This document shows positions 19,356 through 28,805 of a stretch of DNA of 64,000 nt, piece by piece. The stretch lies in contig JAIYAU010000044.1 of NCBI GenBank assembly GCA_027488865.1, forward strand, positions 62,001 to 126,000, given 5' to 3'. The notes under the pieces are model-generated. The model did no database searches and had not been told where the DNA came from. It was given only the letters and a program-made list of their open reading frames with translations. Within the stretch, counting starts at the first letter, position 1, and each line of letters opens with the position of its first letter. A program made the translations under genes and the position numbers. The DNA comes from Cytophagaceae bacterium (GTDB taxonomy: Bacteria > Bacteroidota > Bacteroidia > Cytophagales > UBA9547).

Positions 19356-21656
19356 GTGGGTAAGATTATTATATTGTTAACCTTATTAATCTCAATCCAT
19401 GTGTGGGCTCAGGATAATATTACCCTTACTGGATTAGTTAAAGACAGAAAAACAAAGCTTCCATTAGAAGGCGTTAGGGTAGTTGTTAAAGGTTTTAATT
19501 TGGTAACTGCAACCGATTCTTTGGGTCAATTTTCGCTAAAATTAACAACTCTTGATGATACCATCCAAATAACATTTTTATTTGAAGGTTACAAGCAGAG
19601 CTTTAGAAAAATTACCGCTAAAAGCCCATATCTTGAGGTGGAAATTGAAGAGATTAGTTTAGAACTACAGGAGGTTTTTATTACCGACAACAAAAGCCAA
19701 AGTATCTACAGCAGCCAAATGAGCGTGAACACAATCACCGCTAAAGAAATTAAAAATATTCCAGCTTTTTTTGGTGAACCAGATATTTTAAAAATATTAC
19801 AATTAAAACCTGGTATTCAATCATCTGGTGAAGGAAGTAATGGTATTTTTGTTAGAGGTGGCGGTGCAGATCAAAATCTGGTTTTACTAGATGAAGCTCC
19901 TATATATAACGCCAATCACTTATTTGGCTTTTTTAGTGTATTTAATGCAGATATAGTTCGGTCGGTAGATATTTATAAGGGTGGATTTGGAGCCAATTAC
20001 GGCGGAAGGCTCTCGTCAATAATCGACATCAAACTAAAAGATGGGAATAAGAAAAAATTTTCCGCGTCTGGAGGCATCGGATTAATTTCATCAAGATTAA
20101 CCTTGGAAGCACCTCTACAAAAAAACAAATCTTCACTCTTTGTTTCTGCTAGACGAACATATGCTGAAATATTCACAAAAGCTTTAAATAGACGTAATGA
20201 AGGCAATAGTAACTACGACCCAATCCCTGATTACTATTTCTATGATTTAAACATAAGAGCCGATTATTTTATTAATGCCAATAACAAGGTTTTTGTAAAT
20301 TTTTATCATGGTCGTGACTTGTTTCAGTTTGGTAGAAGAGGTTTTAATTTTATGTTAGATTGGGGAAATACAGCATTAACCACTAAATGGAATCATATTT
20401 TTAACAAAAGGCTTTCGATGAATAATAGTCTTGTGTATTCGTCCTACGATTATAAAATTCAAAACAAAATACTTGATTTTGGTTTTGTAATCCAGTCGAA
20501 AGTTAATGATGTCCAATATAAATCCGACTTTGAGTACGAAATAAATTCACGAAACAGAATGTTTTTTGGAGGTGCTTTTATCAATCGTGATTACACCATT
20601 GGCCGATTAAGGGGAGGCAGTAATGATGACAGCGTTAGCATAAATGCTGGCACAATAAAAAGAGCCAATGAATATGCCATTTACTTAGGCACAGAACACG
20701 ACATCGCTGCTAGGTGGCGGTTAACAAACGGGATTAGGTTAAGTGGAACTAATAACGGTAACATAAATTACAACAGGCTTGAGCCACGTTTTTCAGTACG
20801 CTACATTATAAATGAAAATTTATCAGGAAAGGCCAGTTTTGCCTCGATGACTCAATACATTCACCTTGCAACCAATACAGGTGCAAGTCTACCTACAGAC
20901 ATTTGGTATCCTACTAGCAAATTGGTAAAACCTGAAAAAGCAAACCAATGGGCTACAGGGATAAGTTATCTATTCTTCAAACAAAAATATGTACTCAGCT
21001 ATGAATTCTATTACAAAACACTAACCAACCAAATAGACTTTAAAGATGGCGCGCAACTACTCGTTAACCCAAACTTGGAAGACGAGTTTGTCTTTGGAAG
21101 AGGCTGGGCCTATGGAAATGAGCTATATCTCGAAAAAAAGAAAGGTAAAACTACTGGGTGGATAAGTTACACACTTGCATGGGCTTGGAGGCAATTTGAC
21201 CAGATTAATTATGGGCGAAGATTTCGTCCTAAAAACGACAGGAGGCACGACATTTCAGTAGTAATCATGCATCAACTAAACCGAAGAATTAGTATTAGCG
21301 CCACTTGGGTATTTGGTTCTGGGTCGTTAATAACTTTGCCTGTTGGTAAAATGGTATTTCAAGGCATAGAAGGTACTAGTTATCAAGTTGTACCCGATTA
21401 TAGAGAACGAAACAATTATCGTATGGCACCTTATCATCGATTAGATTTGGGAATGGTTTATAAGTTTTCCCACAAAAGTGGCGAATCTGACCTTACTTTC
21501 AGTATTTTTAATGCCTATAATCGCAGGAATCCCTATTTTGTGTTTTTTGAAGATGTACGAAGCCCTTCAAATAATGATATTATAGTAGGCTTCAAAGGTA
21601 GTCAAGTATCTTTATTTCCAATTCTTCCATCGATAACCTACAACTTTAAATTCTGA
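19356..21656 (+). CDS. TonB-dependent outer membrane receptor with carboxypeptidase-regulatory-like domain
   Basis: The 766-residue protein starts with GTG (signal peptide through about residue 19, HVWAQ), then a CarboxypepD_reg-like domain (about 22-100, LTGLVKDRKTKLPLEGVRV), the plug (about 120-230, with GIFVRGGGADQNLVLLDEAP) and a 22-strand-type beta-barrel ending in FKF, the aromatic C-terminus needed for barrel assembly. It imports a large ligand, often a siderophore or glycan, using TonB energy. There is no SusD-like gene nearby, so a polysaccharide utilisation locus is not evident. The neighbouring Rrf2 regulator favours a metal- or redox-related ligand, as inference. Confidence 0.9.
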   Translation: MGKIIILLTLLISIHVWAQDNITLTGLVKDRKTKLPLEGVRVVVKGFNLVTATDSLGQFSLKLTTLDDTIQITFLFEGYKQSFRKITAKSPYLEVEIEEISLELQEVFITDNKSQSIYSSQMSVNTITAKEIKNIPAFFGEPDILKILQLKPGIQSSGEGSNGIFVRGGGADQNLVLLDEAPIYNANHLFGFFSVFNADIVRSVDIYKGGFGANYGGRLSSIIDIKLKDGNKKKFSASGGIGLISSRLTLEAPLQKNKSSLFVSARRTYAEIFTKALNRRNEGNSNYDPIPDYYFYDLNIRADYFINANNKVFVNFYHGRDLFQFGRRGFNFMLDWGNTALTTKWNHIFNKRLSMNNSLVYSSYDYKIQNKILDFGFVIQSKVNDVQYKSDFEYEINSRNRMFFGGAFINRDYTIGRLRGGSNDDSVSINAGTIKRANEYAIYLGTEHDIAARWRLTNGIRLSGTNNGNINYNRLEPRFSVRYIINENLSGKASFASMTQYIHLATNTGASLPTDIWYPTSKLVKPEKANQWATGISYLFFKQKYVLSYEFYYKTLTNQIDFKDGAQLLVNPNLEDEFVFGRGWAYGNELYLEKKKGKTTGWISYTLAWAWRQFDQINYGRRFRPKNDRRHDISVVIMHQLNRRISISATWVFGSGSLITLPVGKMVFQGIEGTSYQVVPDYRERNNYRMAPYHRLDLGMVYKFSHKSGESDLTFSIFNAYNRRNPYFVFFEDVRSPSNNDIIVGFKGSQVSLFPILPSITYNFKF

Positions 21657-22360
21657 GCTAATGGACAAAAAAGTTGGTAAAATATTTGTAATGTACTAAA
21701 TTTTAAGTCTTTACAACAAGCCATTTTTAATATAAATGTAAGATCGGACTTCCGTCAAAGGTTTGTTGAAAAATATTTATGCGCTTTTGATTTAATATTG
21801 TATAATTTAAATTCCATTGTAGTAAATATTAGAACCTAATATACTTACGTGTAATCAAACAATAAAATTCCATTTTGATATTATCATCAACACATTTTAA
21901 TGGTAACCTCCATCAGACAAGGTAAAATCAATGGATAAAGTCGGGTTATACCAGAATCATTTTTTGCAAGTAGTACTGAACCTCAAAAATCAATTTATCA
22001 AGCACCAAATGTTATTTGTGGGTAAAAAGTCAGAAGCTTTAAGAGTAAAGTGATCGCATAATTTTGACCCAGTTAGGCACAAAACTAATTTATAGAAATC
22101 AATTAAAGCTTTACGAATTAAACAACCTTGACCAATTTATTGTGTGAATAAATATTTTTGACCTAGCACCTTTAAAAAATGATGGTTATGTTACTCATTT
22201 CTCGCTATATTTTTATTAATATTGTAGTTGAATTGCCAATATGCGTAAGAGTAATCATTTATCAACCAAATTGCGTTATTGGTCTTTCAAAAGTTAAATA
22301 TGTGTTATTGTGAAACAATAGTGCTCGCCCAGGCATTATGTAATTGAAATTCTATTTATT
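21657..22360. other. Gene-less AT-rich spacer of 704 bases
   Basis: I see no plausible ORF, structured RNA or long repeat here. It ends just before the ATG of the DUF349 gene, so its right part should hold that promoter, but no clear TAnnTTTG with -33 partner was found. Confidence 0.5.
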
Positions 22361-23632
22361 ATGGCTACAGAGCCCCATTTAAAACTATCTGAATACGGCT
22401 ACGTCAATGACGGCAAGGTGTATCTAAAAGGTTATCTATCTTATAACGACAGAGCAATTGGTGAAGTTAAAATTAGTGATGAAGTCTCCATTAAGTACTT
22501 TGAAGAACGCTTCAAACTTGCTGAAAAGAAAGTAGCAGACTTAATTGAAGCTATCTCCAAGGCAGAAAACAAGGGCTCATACCTCATGAAGCTCATTCAT
22601 ATGCGTCAATATTTATTAGAATTTGACGGCCTCGGAGATTTTATTCCTTTGTTAGAACAGCTAGACAATCTTGAAAAAGAACTTTATCAGCTTATTAACT
22701 TTAACAGAGAGCGCAATTATCAAATCAAATCGGAAATTCTAGATGAGCTGGATGAGGTAAAAAACAGTTTTGATTGGAAAGACGCTAGCCTGCACATTAA
22801 AGAAATTAAAGACCGATGGATAAAAACAGGTGCTTCTACTAAAGAAACAGAGGAAGCTCTCGACTTACGATATGCCGAGGCATTGGCTCATTTTTATGAA
22901 AGAAGACGCAAGTTTTTTGAAGATCGTGAAATTCTATTTGACACCCGCATGGAGAAATACGCTTCGTTGCTAGTTCGGATTCAAGAATTGCACAAAGATA
23001 TCAACGAAGGCACTATGCTTAAACTTAAACCCATTATTGACGAATGGAAAAAAGTTGGTACAGTACCTGCAAGTAGAATCAAAGAAACCTTTGATGAATA
23101 TAAACGCATTAAAAAGGATATTCAAGAAAAATCAAAATCCTTTAGAAAACCAAGGCCTAAAGCAGACCTCAATAGTTGGATTAGATTATGTGAACAAGCA
23201 GAAGCGCTGTTGGACGAACATCCAGCACAAACTGAGTTTAAGCTAAAAAAACTACAGGAATCTTGGAAAAAGTTAGGACTATTGCCTACTTTCAAAAAAG
23301 ATGAGCTTATTGAAAGATTTAAAAGTGCATGCGAAAAGGTAAATGAATATGGACACCTCTATGCGTCCATCTTGCGAAGATTTCCTAATTTTGACGAGAA
23401 ACCTATTATAGAAAGATACAAAATCCAAATATCTCAAATGCGATATCTATTGGGGAGAGATCAAGAGGAATTTAAAAAACTTCAACAATTGGCCGGTAGT
23501 TTCTCAGTTTCTTCAAGCGACGACACCGCAGATAAAATGGCAGTTTCCAAAATGCAAATGTTGAAACGTCGTACAAATATGAAACAAAATGTTCTAAAAG
23601 AGCTTGAAAAAGCACTGCAGGACATAACATAA
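22361..23632 (+). CDS. DUF349 domain-containing coiled-coil protein
   Basis: The 423-residue protein is nearly all helical and shows several DUF349 repeats, each recognisable by a W-K-x-x-G-type segment: IKDRWIKTGAST (about 155), IIDEWKKVGTVPASRIKE (about 225) and LQESWKKLGLLPTFKKDEL (about 310). The N-terminus (about 1-30) is distinct and charged, including YGYVNDGKVYLKGY. DUF349 proteins are widespread in Bacteroidota and of unclear function; some bacterial relatives have been linked to RNA or ribosome metabolism. A hairpin terminator follows at 23656. No unusual features. Confidence 0.85.
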   Translation: MATEPHLKLSEYGYVNDGKVYLKGYLSYNDRAIGEVKISDEVSIKYFEERFKLAEKKVADLIEAISKAENKGSYLMKLIHMRQYLLEFDGLGDFIPLLEQLDNLEKELYQLINFNRERNYQIKSEILDELDEVKNSFDWKDASLHIKEIKDRWIKTGASTKETEEALDLRYAEALAHFYERRRKFFEDREILFDTRMEKYASLLVRIQELHKDINEGTMLKLKPIIDEWKKVGTVPASRIKETFDEYKRIKKDIQEKSKSFRKPRPKADLNSWIRLCEQAEALLDEHPAQTEFKLKKLQESWKKLGLLPTFKKDELIERFKSACEKVNEYGHLYASILRRFPNFDEKPIIERYKIQISQMRYLLGRDQEEFKKLQQLAGSFSVSSSDDTADKMAVSKMQMLKRRTNMKQNVLKELEKALQDIT

Positions 23633-23655
23633 TGTAGTTAGAAAAAGTTAAGTAC

Positions 23656-23685
23656 AGCCAAGGAATAACTTTCTTGGCTTTTTTT
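23656..23685 (+). terminator. Rho-independent terminator after the DUF349 gene
   Basis: A seven-base stem (AGCCAAG and CTTGGCT) with a ten-base loop is followed by a run of seven T. It sits 24 bases after the DUF349 stop and just before the next small gene, which argues against a TTG start for that gene inside the stem. Confidence 0.85.
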
Positions 23686-23697
23686 ATTCATACGAAT

Positions 23698-23901
23698 ATG
23701 TCGATTGGTTTTACAAGCTTAAGAGTAGGCAAAACATATTACCTTATCAATGAGGGAGAAAGGCATGATTTTAAGGTAATTGAAAGACTCTCCGACACTA
23801 ACTTTAAACTCAAGGATCTACTAACACTTGAAGTATACGAACTAGAAGACCTTGTAAGATATGGAAAAAACAAAGACTATCAACTTTGGGAATTGACCTA
23901 G
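23698..23901 (+). CDS. Small conserved-looking protein of unknown function
   Basis: I do not recognise the family. The 67-residue protein begins at ATG 23698; an in-frame TTG further upstream lies inside a terminator stem and is unlikely. The sequence is balanced in charge, with strands of the type GKTYYLINEG, HDFKVIERL and NFKLKDLLTLEVYEL, which suggests a small beta-barrel of the SH3 or KOW type. It is alone between two transcription units on the same strand. Confidence 0.55.
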   Translation: MSIGFTSLRVGKTYYLINEGERHDFKVIERLSDTNFKLKDLLTLEVYELEDLVRYGKNKDYQLWELT

Positions 23902-23983
23902 TCTTAAAATGAGCTGAATAACAAATATTTTAAAGTACATTCAATTATTAAACTTATTTATTTCAAAAATGATTGTGGGTATT

Positions 23984-24015
23984 TTTGAAAAATGTTATTT
24001 TAAGAACTATTTTTG
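23984..24015 (+). promoter_or_regulatory. Bacteroidota-type promoter for the E2 gene
   Basis: TTTG at 23984-23987 and TATTTTTG at 24008-24015 match the -33 TTTG and -7 TAnnTTTG elements with a 20-base spacer. The downstream ATG is at 24119, leaving about 95 bases of leader. Confidence 0.55.
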
Positions 24016-24118
24016 CTTTGTTGTTTGGCCTTCAAAGTCATTTGAAAATTAAATTAACAAAACAAACTATTAGAAACAGGTATATTACGCGACCAATAAT
24101 AACTTTTGATTAAATAAC

Positions 24119-25720
24119 ATGGCAGAGATAATCCGAATGCCCAAAATGAGCGACACAATGACTGAAGGTGTGATTGCTGCTTGGCACAAAAAGGTAGGTG
24201 ATAAAGTAAAATCTGGAGATTTGCTTGCAGAAGTAGAAACCGACAAGGCTACTATGGAGCTGGAATCATACGATGATGGCACCCTTCTATATATTGGTGT
24301 CCAAGAAAAACAAGCAGTAGCAATAGACGGCATGATCGCAATTATAGGCAAAGAAGGTGAAGATATTTCTGCTTTGTTAAACGGAGCTAGTGGAGGCTCC
24401 ACTGCAACCAAGACCGATGAGCCAGCTATAATTACAAAAACAGAAGAAACTCCAAAAATAGATACGTCAGCCATACAGGCAACCATTGTAAAAATGCCAA
24501 AAATGAGTGATACGATGACCGAAGGGAACATAGTAGCTTGGCATAAAAAAGTGGGTGACAAAGTAAAATCAGGTGAACTCCTCGCAGAGGTGGAAACTGA
24601 TAAAGCAACGATGGAATTAGAGTCTTATGAAGACGGAGTTTTATTATACATAGGTGTAGAAGCTGGTAACTCCGTTAAAATTGACGGTGTTATTGCCGTT
24701 ATTGGCAAGGCCGATGCAGACTGGAAAACACTTTTAGCGGCTTCAGAAAATGTTAGTTCAACTGCCATTAAAGTAGAGTCAACAACCAAAATAGCTGAAA
24801 CAACAGCAGAACCCAAAACAATAGCAGAACAAAATACCACTGGAAGAGTGTATGCTTCTCCTCTTGCTAAAAACATGGCAAAAGATAAGGGTATAGACAT
24901 CACCCAAGTAAAAGGATCTGGAGAAAACGGACGGGTGGTAAGAAAAGATATAGAGCAGTTTAAATCAACTGAAAAAGCAATAATAAAAGAAAAAGCATCT
25001 GGAGTAGAGGCTACTTCTTATGCTACCACACTAGGTGTTGAAAAATTTGAGGAGCTTGGAGTATCTCAAATGAGAAAAGTGATTGCCAAGCGATTAGCAG
25101 AAAGTTTATTCACAGCGCCACATTTTTATCTCACTATGGAGATAGATATGGATAAAGCTATAGAGGCTCGCGCAAGCTTAAACGAAGTTGCTAGTGTAAA
25201 AATTTCATTTAACGATATTGTAATAAAAGCAGTGGCAGCAGCCATTCGCAAACATCCTATGGTAAATGCCTCTTGGCAAGGTGATAAAATTAGAGTTAAT
25301 CATCACATTCATATTGGGGTGGCTATGGCAGTAGAGGATGGACTTCTTGTACCAGTAGTGAGATTTGCTGATGGTAAGTCCTTATCACAAATATCTGTTG
25401 AAGTTAAAGAATTTGGCGCTAAAGCTAAATCTAAAAAACTTCAACCTTCGGACTGGGAAGGCAATACCTTTACCATATCCAATTTGGGCATGTTTGGTAT
25501 AGATGAATTTACCTCTATTTTAAATAGCCCCGAAGCTTGTATTTTATCAGTAGGTGGTATCAAACAAACACCAGTTGTAAAAAATGGTCAGATAGTACCA
25601 GGCAATATTATGAAAATCACCTTGGGTTGCGACCATAGGGTGGTAGATGGAGCAGTAGGTTCCGCATTTTTACAAACATTGAAAGGTTTGTTGGAAGATC
25701 CAATTAGAATTTTAGCTTAA
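24119..25720 (+). CDS. Dihydrolipoyl acyltransferase (E2) of a 2-oxoacid dehydrogenase complex, two lipoyl domains
   Basis: The 533-residue protein has two N-terminal lipoyl domains (about 2-78 and 124-200), each with the lipoylated lysine in ETDKATME; a peripheral subunit-binding domain (about 242-280, YASPLAKNMAKDKGID); and the C-terminal catalytic acetyltransferase domain with the DHRVVDG active-site motif (about residues 502-508). It transfers the acyl group from the E1 enzyme to CoA, most likely acetyl in the pyruvate dehydrogenase complex, as in other Bacteroidota E2 proteins with two lipoyl domains. The two lipoyl repeats are very similar at the DNA level, a recent-looking internal duplication. 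E1 and E3 genes are not in this window. A terminator follows at 25807. Confidence 0.92.
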   Translation: MAEIIRMPKMSDTMTEGVIAAWHKKVGDKVKSGDLLAEVETDKATMELESYDDGTLLYIGVQEKQAVAIDGMIAIIGKEGEDISALLNGASGGSTATKTDEPAIITKTEETPKIDTSAIQATIVKMPKMSDTMTEGNIVAWHKKVGDKVKSGELLAEVETDKATMELESYEDGVLLYIGVEAGNSVKIDGVIAVIGKADADWKTLLAASENVSSTAIKVESTTKIAETTAEPKTIAEQNTTGRVYASPLAKNMAKDKGIDITQVKGSGENGRVVRKDIEQFKSTEKAIIKEKASGVEATSYATTLGVEKFEELGVSQMRKVIAKRLAESLFTAPHFYLTMEIDMDKAIEARASLNEVASVKISFNDIVIKAVAAAIRKHPMVNASWQGDKIRVNHHIHIGVAMAVEDGLLVPVVRFADGKSLSQISVEVKEFGAKAKSKKLQPSDWEGNTFTISNLGMFGIDEFTSILNSPEACILSVGGIKQTPVVKNGQIVPGNIMKITLGCDHRVVDGAVGSAFLQTLKGLLEDPIRILA

Positions 25721-25806
25721 TTGAAAAAGAATCATTTTCAATAAAAGTAGCACAACAAACGTTACTAGCACTTCTAATCTTAAGAAAGTAATAGTGATAA
25801 GCAATT

Positions 25807-25866
25807 AAAAGCAGGTACAAAATAAACCTTATGGGCTGTTATTTTTGTATCTGCTTTTTTATTTTA
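25807..25866 (+). terminator. Terminator after the E2 gene
   Basis: An interrupted hairpin pairs AAAAGCAG...TACAAAAT with ATTTTTGTA...CTGCTTTT and ends in a T run. It lies about 90 bases past the E2 stop. Confidence 0.7.
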
Positions 25867-26047
25867 GGTGTTATTAATAAAAAAGACAATCAAACTGAAT
25901 TAATATAATTTTTAGATATAGGTTTCAATCTAGTTGCATTCTTTTGATAATTATTTTTATTTTTTTTATAAATTTTTTTTTAAAAGTGGGTTAGTAATTC
26001 CTAAAATTGCTAATTTTGGCAAGGTCAATTCATTAATCCCCTTTGTT

Positions 26048-26926
26048 ATGTACATCTTAAATAAGATAAGTAGCCTCATCGTTTTCACTTCAATTTCATT
26101 GTCCATTTTTGCCCAAGAAACCAAAGTGTCTACCAAAGATATTCCTGCTGATAAGGTAAATATCGTGGTGCACGGTAGCGAAGCATTCATGCCAGCATTT
26201 AAAGCCGTGTTAGAAGAATTTGGCAAAGAAATGCATCATAAGCACGTTTTTGTTGAAACCATGGCTAATGGAAGTACTTATGGCATTATGTCCTTAAAAG
26301 AAGGCCAGTGTGATTTTACTATTTCTTCAAGGCAGTTAAGCAAAGAAGAGGAAGATGAAATAAAAGGCGCAGGATTAGAAATAACCGAAAACTATATTGC
26401 CAAAGAGGCCTTTGTAATAGCCGTAAACAAATCAAATCCGGTTACCAAACTTACCAAAAAACAAGTTGGAGATATTTTTTCTGGCAAAATCACCAATTGG
26501 AAAGAAGTGGGAGGCAATGTTGAAAGTATTCGTATGTTTATTCGTTCCAATACCTCGGGTTGTTACAAAGGTTTTAAAGATATTTTTCTTGAGAAAGGAG
26601 ACTACTCGCCTAAGGCACTCATGATGGCCAGCAATAAGGAGTTAAAAGCCAATGTATTGAAAAATAAAAATGCGACCTGTTATTTGGGTTTTGCGAGTTT
26701 AACAAAGGAAGTAAAAGCTGTTAAAATATCTACAAATGACATAGATTATGTATCTCCTACATATGAAACTATCAAAAATGGTACCTACCCGATCTTTAGA
26801 AAATTTTATGTTTATTATAAAAAATCTAACCATGGTAAAATTCAAATCTTACTAGATTATTTAAAATCGCAAAAGGGATCAGATATTTTGGGCAAACATG
26901 ACTTTATAGTAGCACCCCATAACTAA
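26048..26926 (+). CDS. PstS-like phosphate-binding periplasmic protein
   Basis: The 292-residue protein uses ATG 26048, which gives a clean signal peptide (YILNKISSLIVFTSISLSIFAQ). It is a type II periplasmic binding protein of the phosphate family: an initial strand VNIVVHGSEAFMPAFKAVLEEF, FTISSRQLSKEE, a conserved LTKKQVGDIFSGKITNWKEVGG and RSNTSGCYKGF. The GKITNW signature is typical of PstS. No PstCAB permease genes are adjacent, so it may act with a transporter elsewhere or as a solitary binding protein. Its ligand is presumed to be phosphate. Confidence 0.85.
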   Translation: MYILNKISSLIVFTSISLSIFAQETKVSTKDIPADKVNIVVHGSEAFMPAFKAVLEEFGKEMHHKHVFVETMANGSTYGIMSLKEGQCDFTISSRQLSKEEEDEIKGAGLEITENYIAKEAFVIAVNKSNPVTKLTKKQVGDIFSGKITNWKEVGGNVESIRMFIRSNTSGCYKGFKDIFLEKGDYSPKALMMASNKELKANVLKNKNATCYLGFASLTKEVKAVKISTNDIDYVSPTYETIKNGTYPIFRKFYVYYKKSNHGKIQILLDYLKSQKGSDILGKHDFIVAPHN

Positions 26927-26935
26927 TTATTTAAT

Positions 26936-26958
26936 GGACGGAACTATCAGTTCTGTCC
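26936..26958 (+). terminator. Possible hairpin after the PstS-like gene
   Basis: GGACGGAACT and AGTTCTGTCC pair with one G-T mismatch around a three-base loop. There is no T run, so it may be only a weak terminator or an RNA-stabilising stem. Confidence 0.35.
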
Positions 26959-26979
26959 TTATCCTTAATACCCTATTTT

Positions 26980-27798
26980 ATGGATTTTATAGGCATCATA
27001 CTCACATTTGCGAGTACCTCACTTATTACGATTAGCCGCCTCATTAGTGATAAGCTGCGTTTTATGCGTAATTTATTGGTATATTTAGGCATTGCGGTAT
27101 CTGGTGGAGCAGTTTATTTTACCTATCAAAACATTCAGGCTTCTAAACACAGGCTTCAAGTGTCAGAATCTCACAACATTAAGCTTACCAACGACATAGA
27201 AAATCTGAATATGAAAATGTATGGCTTAAGCGGGCAAATACAAATGGCAGCAGATTCTCTTTTTTTAAAAAATGATTCTGCCAGTTTAAAAATAGCCGAG
27301 AGATTAAGAGCTTCTACTGGTGTTATTATGAACTCCCACCAATCATCAAACATGGTCATTAACACCATGTTACGACAACAAAACGATTCACTTGTGCGTG
27401 TGCTGAACCTTATGGCAAATCAAATTAACTCCCAATTAAACAACACAGAACTTCATGTAAAAGAACAATTAAGTACCACTGAAAGATTATATCTAGATAA
27501 ACTCGCCGAGTCGGAAGCAAAGTTTAATGAATATGTGGTCAATTCAGAAACTAGAATAAAAGAAGCCATGGATGCCTCAGAAGAGCGACTCAAAACTTCA
27601 ATGTCGGAATCAGAGGATGGAATGATAGAAAAACTGGAAGAAACAGAATCAAAGCTACATACCAAAATACAAAAGGTAGAAGAAAATGTAAAAACTAGTT
27701 TAAGTGCCACCCAAAACTCAATGAACGCGCAGTTAAATAAAATCAATATTAAATTGGCAGAACACAAAGCCACTGAGCCTGCAATGCGCCAGCCCTAA
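26980..27798 (+). CDS. Membrane-anchored coiled-coil protein of unknown function
   Basis: I do not recognise a family. The protein has one or two N-terminal membrane segments (about residues 5-20 and 30-50) followed by about 200 residues of almost uninterrupted heptad-type helix rich in Glu, Lys and Ser, such as LTNDIENLNMKMYGLSGQ and the repeating SESEDGMIEKLEETESKLHTKIQ. An alternative ATG at 27064 would leave a single anchor. The gene is seven bases before a truncated hemoglobin on the same strand, probably cotranscribed, and follows the PstS-like gene. A structural or scaffolding role is possible. Confidence 0.6.
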   Translation: MDFIGIILTFASTSLITISRLISDKLRFMRNLLVYLGIAVSGGAVYFTYQNIQASKHRLQVSESHNIKLTNDIENLNMKMYGLSGQIQMAADSLFLKNDSASLKIAERLRASTGVIMNSHQSSNMVINTMLRQQNDSLVRVLNLMANQINSQLNNTELHVKEQLSTTERLYLDKLAESEAKFNEYVVNSETRIKEAMDASEERLKTSMSESEDGMIEKLEETESKLHTKIQKVEENVKTSLSATQNSMNAQLNKINIKLAEHKATEPAMRQP

Positions 27799-27804
27799 AT
27801 ATTT

Positions 27805-28197
27805 ATGACAAAAAAAGATATCGAAAACAGGCAGGATATTGAGAAACTGGTAAATCACTTTTATGGTAAGGTAATTAACGACTCAACAATTTCTGATTTT
27901 TTTGGCAAGGTAGTACCTATTGACTGGTCTCATCATTTGCCGATTATGGTGGGGTTTTGGGACTTTATTCTATTTTCTACTCCCAACAGTTACATGGGTA
28001 ACGTAATGAACCCACACTTTGAGGTTAATGCACTTAAAAAGATGGAACCTATTCATTTTGAAACGTGGCTTTCACTTTTTAATACATCTGTGGACGAGCT
28101 ATATGAAGGTGTGAAAGCTGAAGATGCTAAGAATGCCGCACATTCTATAGGTGCTACCATGAAATACAAAATGAAAAAGTTGAATGAACCACTATAA
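27805..28197 (+). CDS. Group III truncated hemoglobin
   Basis: The 130-residue protein has the group III trHb layout: an N-terminal helix with DIEKLVNHFYGKV, DFFGKVVPIDWSHHLPIMVGFW, and the proximal heme histidine in HFETWLSLF (His84). The family binds heme and is linked to nitric oxide or oxygen handling in microaerobic bacteria. It follows the coiled-coil membrane protein by seven bases. The gene is convergent with the receiver protein at 28231. Confidence 0.9.
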   Translation: MTKKDIENRQDIEKLVNHFYGKVINDSTISDFFGKVVPIDWSHHLPIMVGFWDFILFSTPNSYMGNVMNPHFEVNALKKMEPIHFETWLSLFNTSVDELYEGVKAEDAKNAAHSIGATMKYKMKKLNEPL

Positions 28198-28230
28198 TTT
28201 TTATGATATGGGAAACTAAACACCTACCTT

Positions 28231-28698
28231 TTAACTCAACAATTGCTGACGAAGCATGAACTCCAATTGCTCATTCACCCGCAACAGTTCTTTGGTAAGT
28301 ACTCTATTTTCTTCTCGTAGTTGATACACCTCGAACGATTTATCCAATAAGTTTTTAAGATGTTGTTCTTCCCATGGTTTGGTTACATAAAAATAAATAT
28401 GCCCAAGATTTACAGCATCTACTACAGCGGCTAGATCGGCATATCCCGTTAACAAGATCCTGATTGGTTCTGGATGTTTTTCAAGCACTTTTACTAAAAA
28501 TTGTACCCCAGTAGTATCAGGCATCCGCTGGTCTGTAATGATAATATTAATGTGTTCTGTATCGAGTATTCGCATTCCTTCTTCAGCAGAAAGTGCGGTA
28601 AATACCTGATAATGTCTTCGCATAGCAGCCTTGAATGAAGTTAAATTATTAGCTTCGTCATCCACATATAGTACAGATGCTACAATATTATCTTCCAT
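28231..28698 (-). CDS. Single-domain response regulator with C-terminal coiled coil
   Basis: The 155-residue protein is a receiver domain (about 7-125) followed by a short coiled-coil tail (about 130-150, REENRVLTKELLRVNEQLEF). The acidic pair is YVDDEAN, the phosphoacceptor is Asp56 in TDQRMPD, the conserved threonine is in LLTGYAD and the lysine in VTKPW. There is no output domain, so it may pass a signal to a partner or act by dimerisation through the tail. No histidine kinase is adjacent. The KPWE segment is common in receiver domains joined to HD-GYP or phosphatase outputs, which this protein lacks. Confidence 0.85.
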   Translation of the reverse strand: MEDNIVASVLYVDDEANNLTSFKAAMRRHYQVFTALSAEEGMRILDTEHINIIITDQRMPDTTGVQFLVKVLEKHPEPIRILLTGYADLAAVVDAVNLGHIYFYVTKPWEEQHLKNLLDKSFEVYQLREENRVLTKELLRVNEQLEFMLRQQLLS

Positions 28699-28805
28699 TG
28701 ATTTCTAGTTTAATAACCTAAAGTACGAATACCGTTTTATTTTTCCTTAATTTTTTTAGATAAATTAAATTATCTAAAATCATTCTGCAACTTAAGTATT
28801 ACGAA

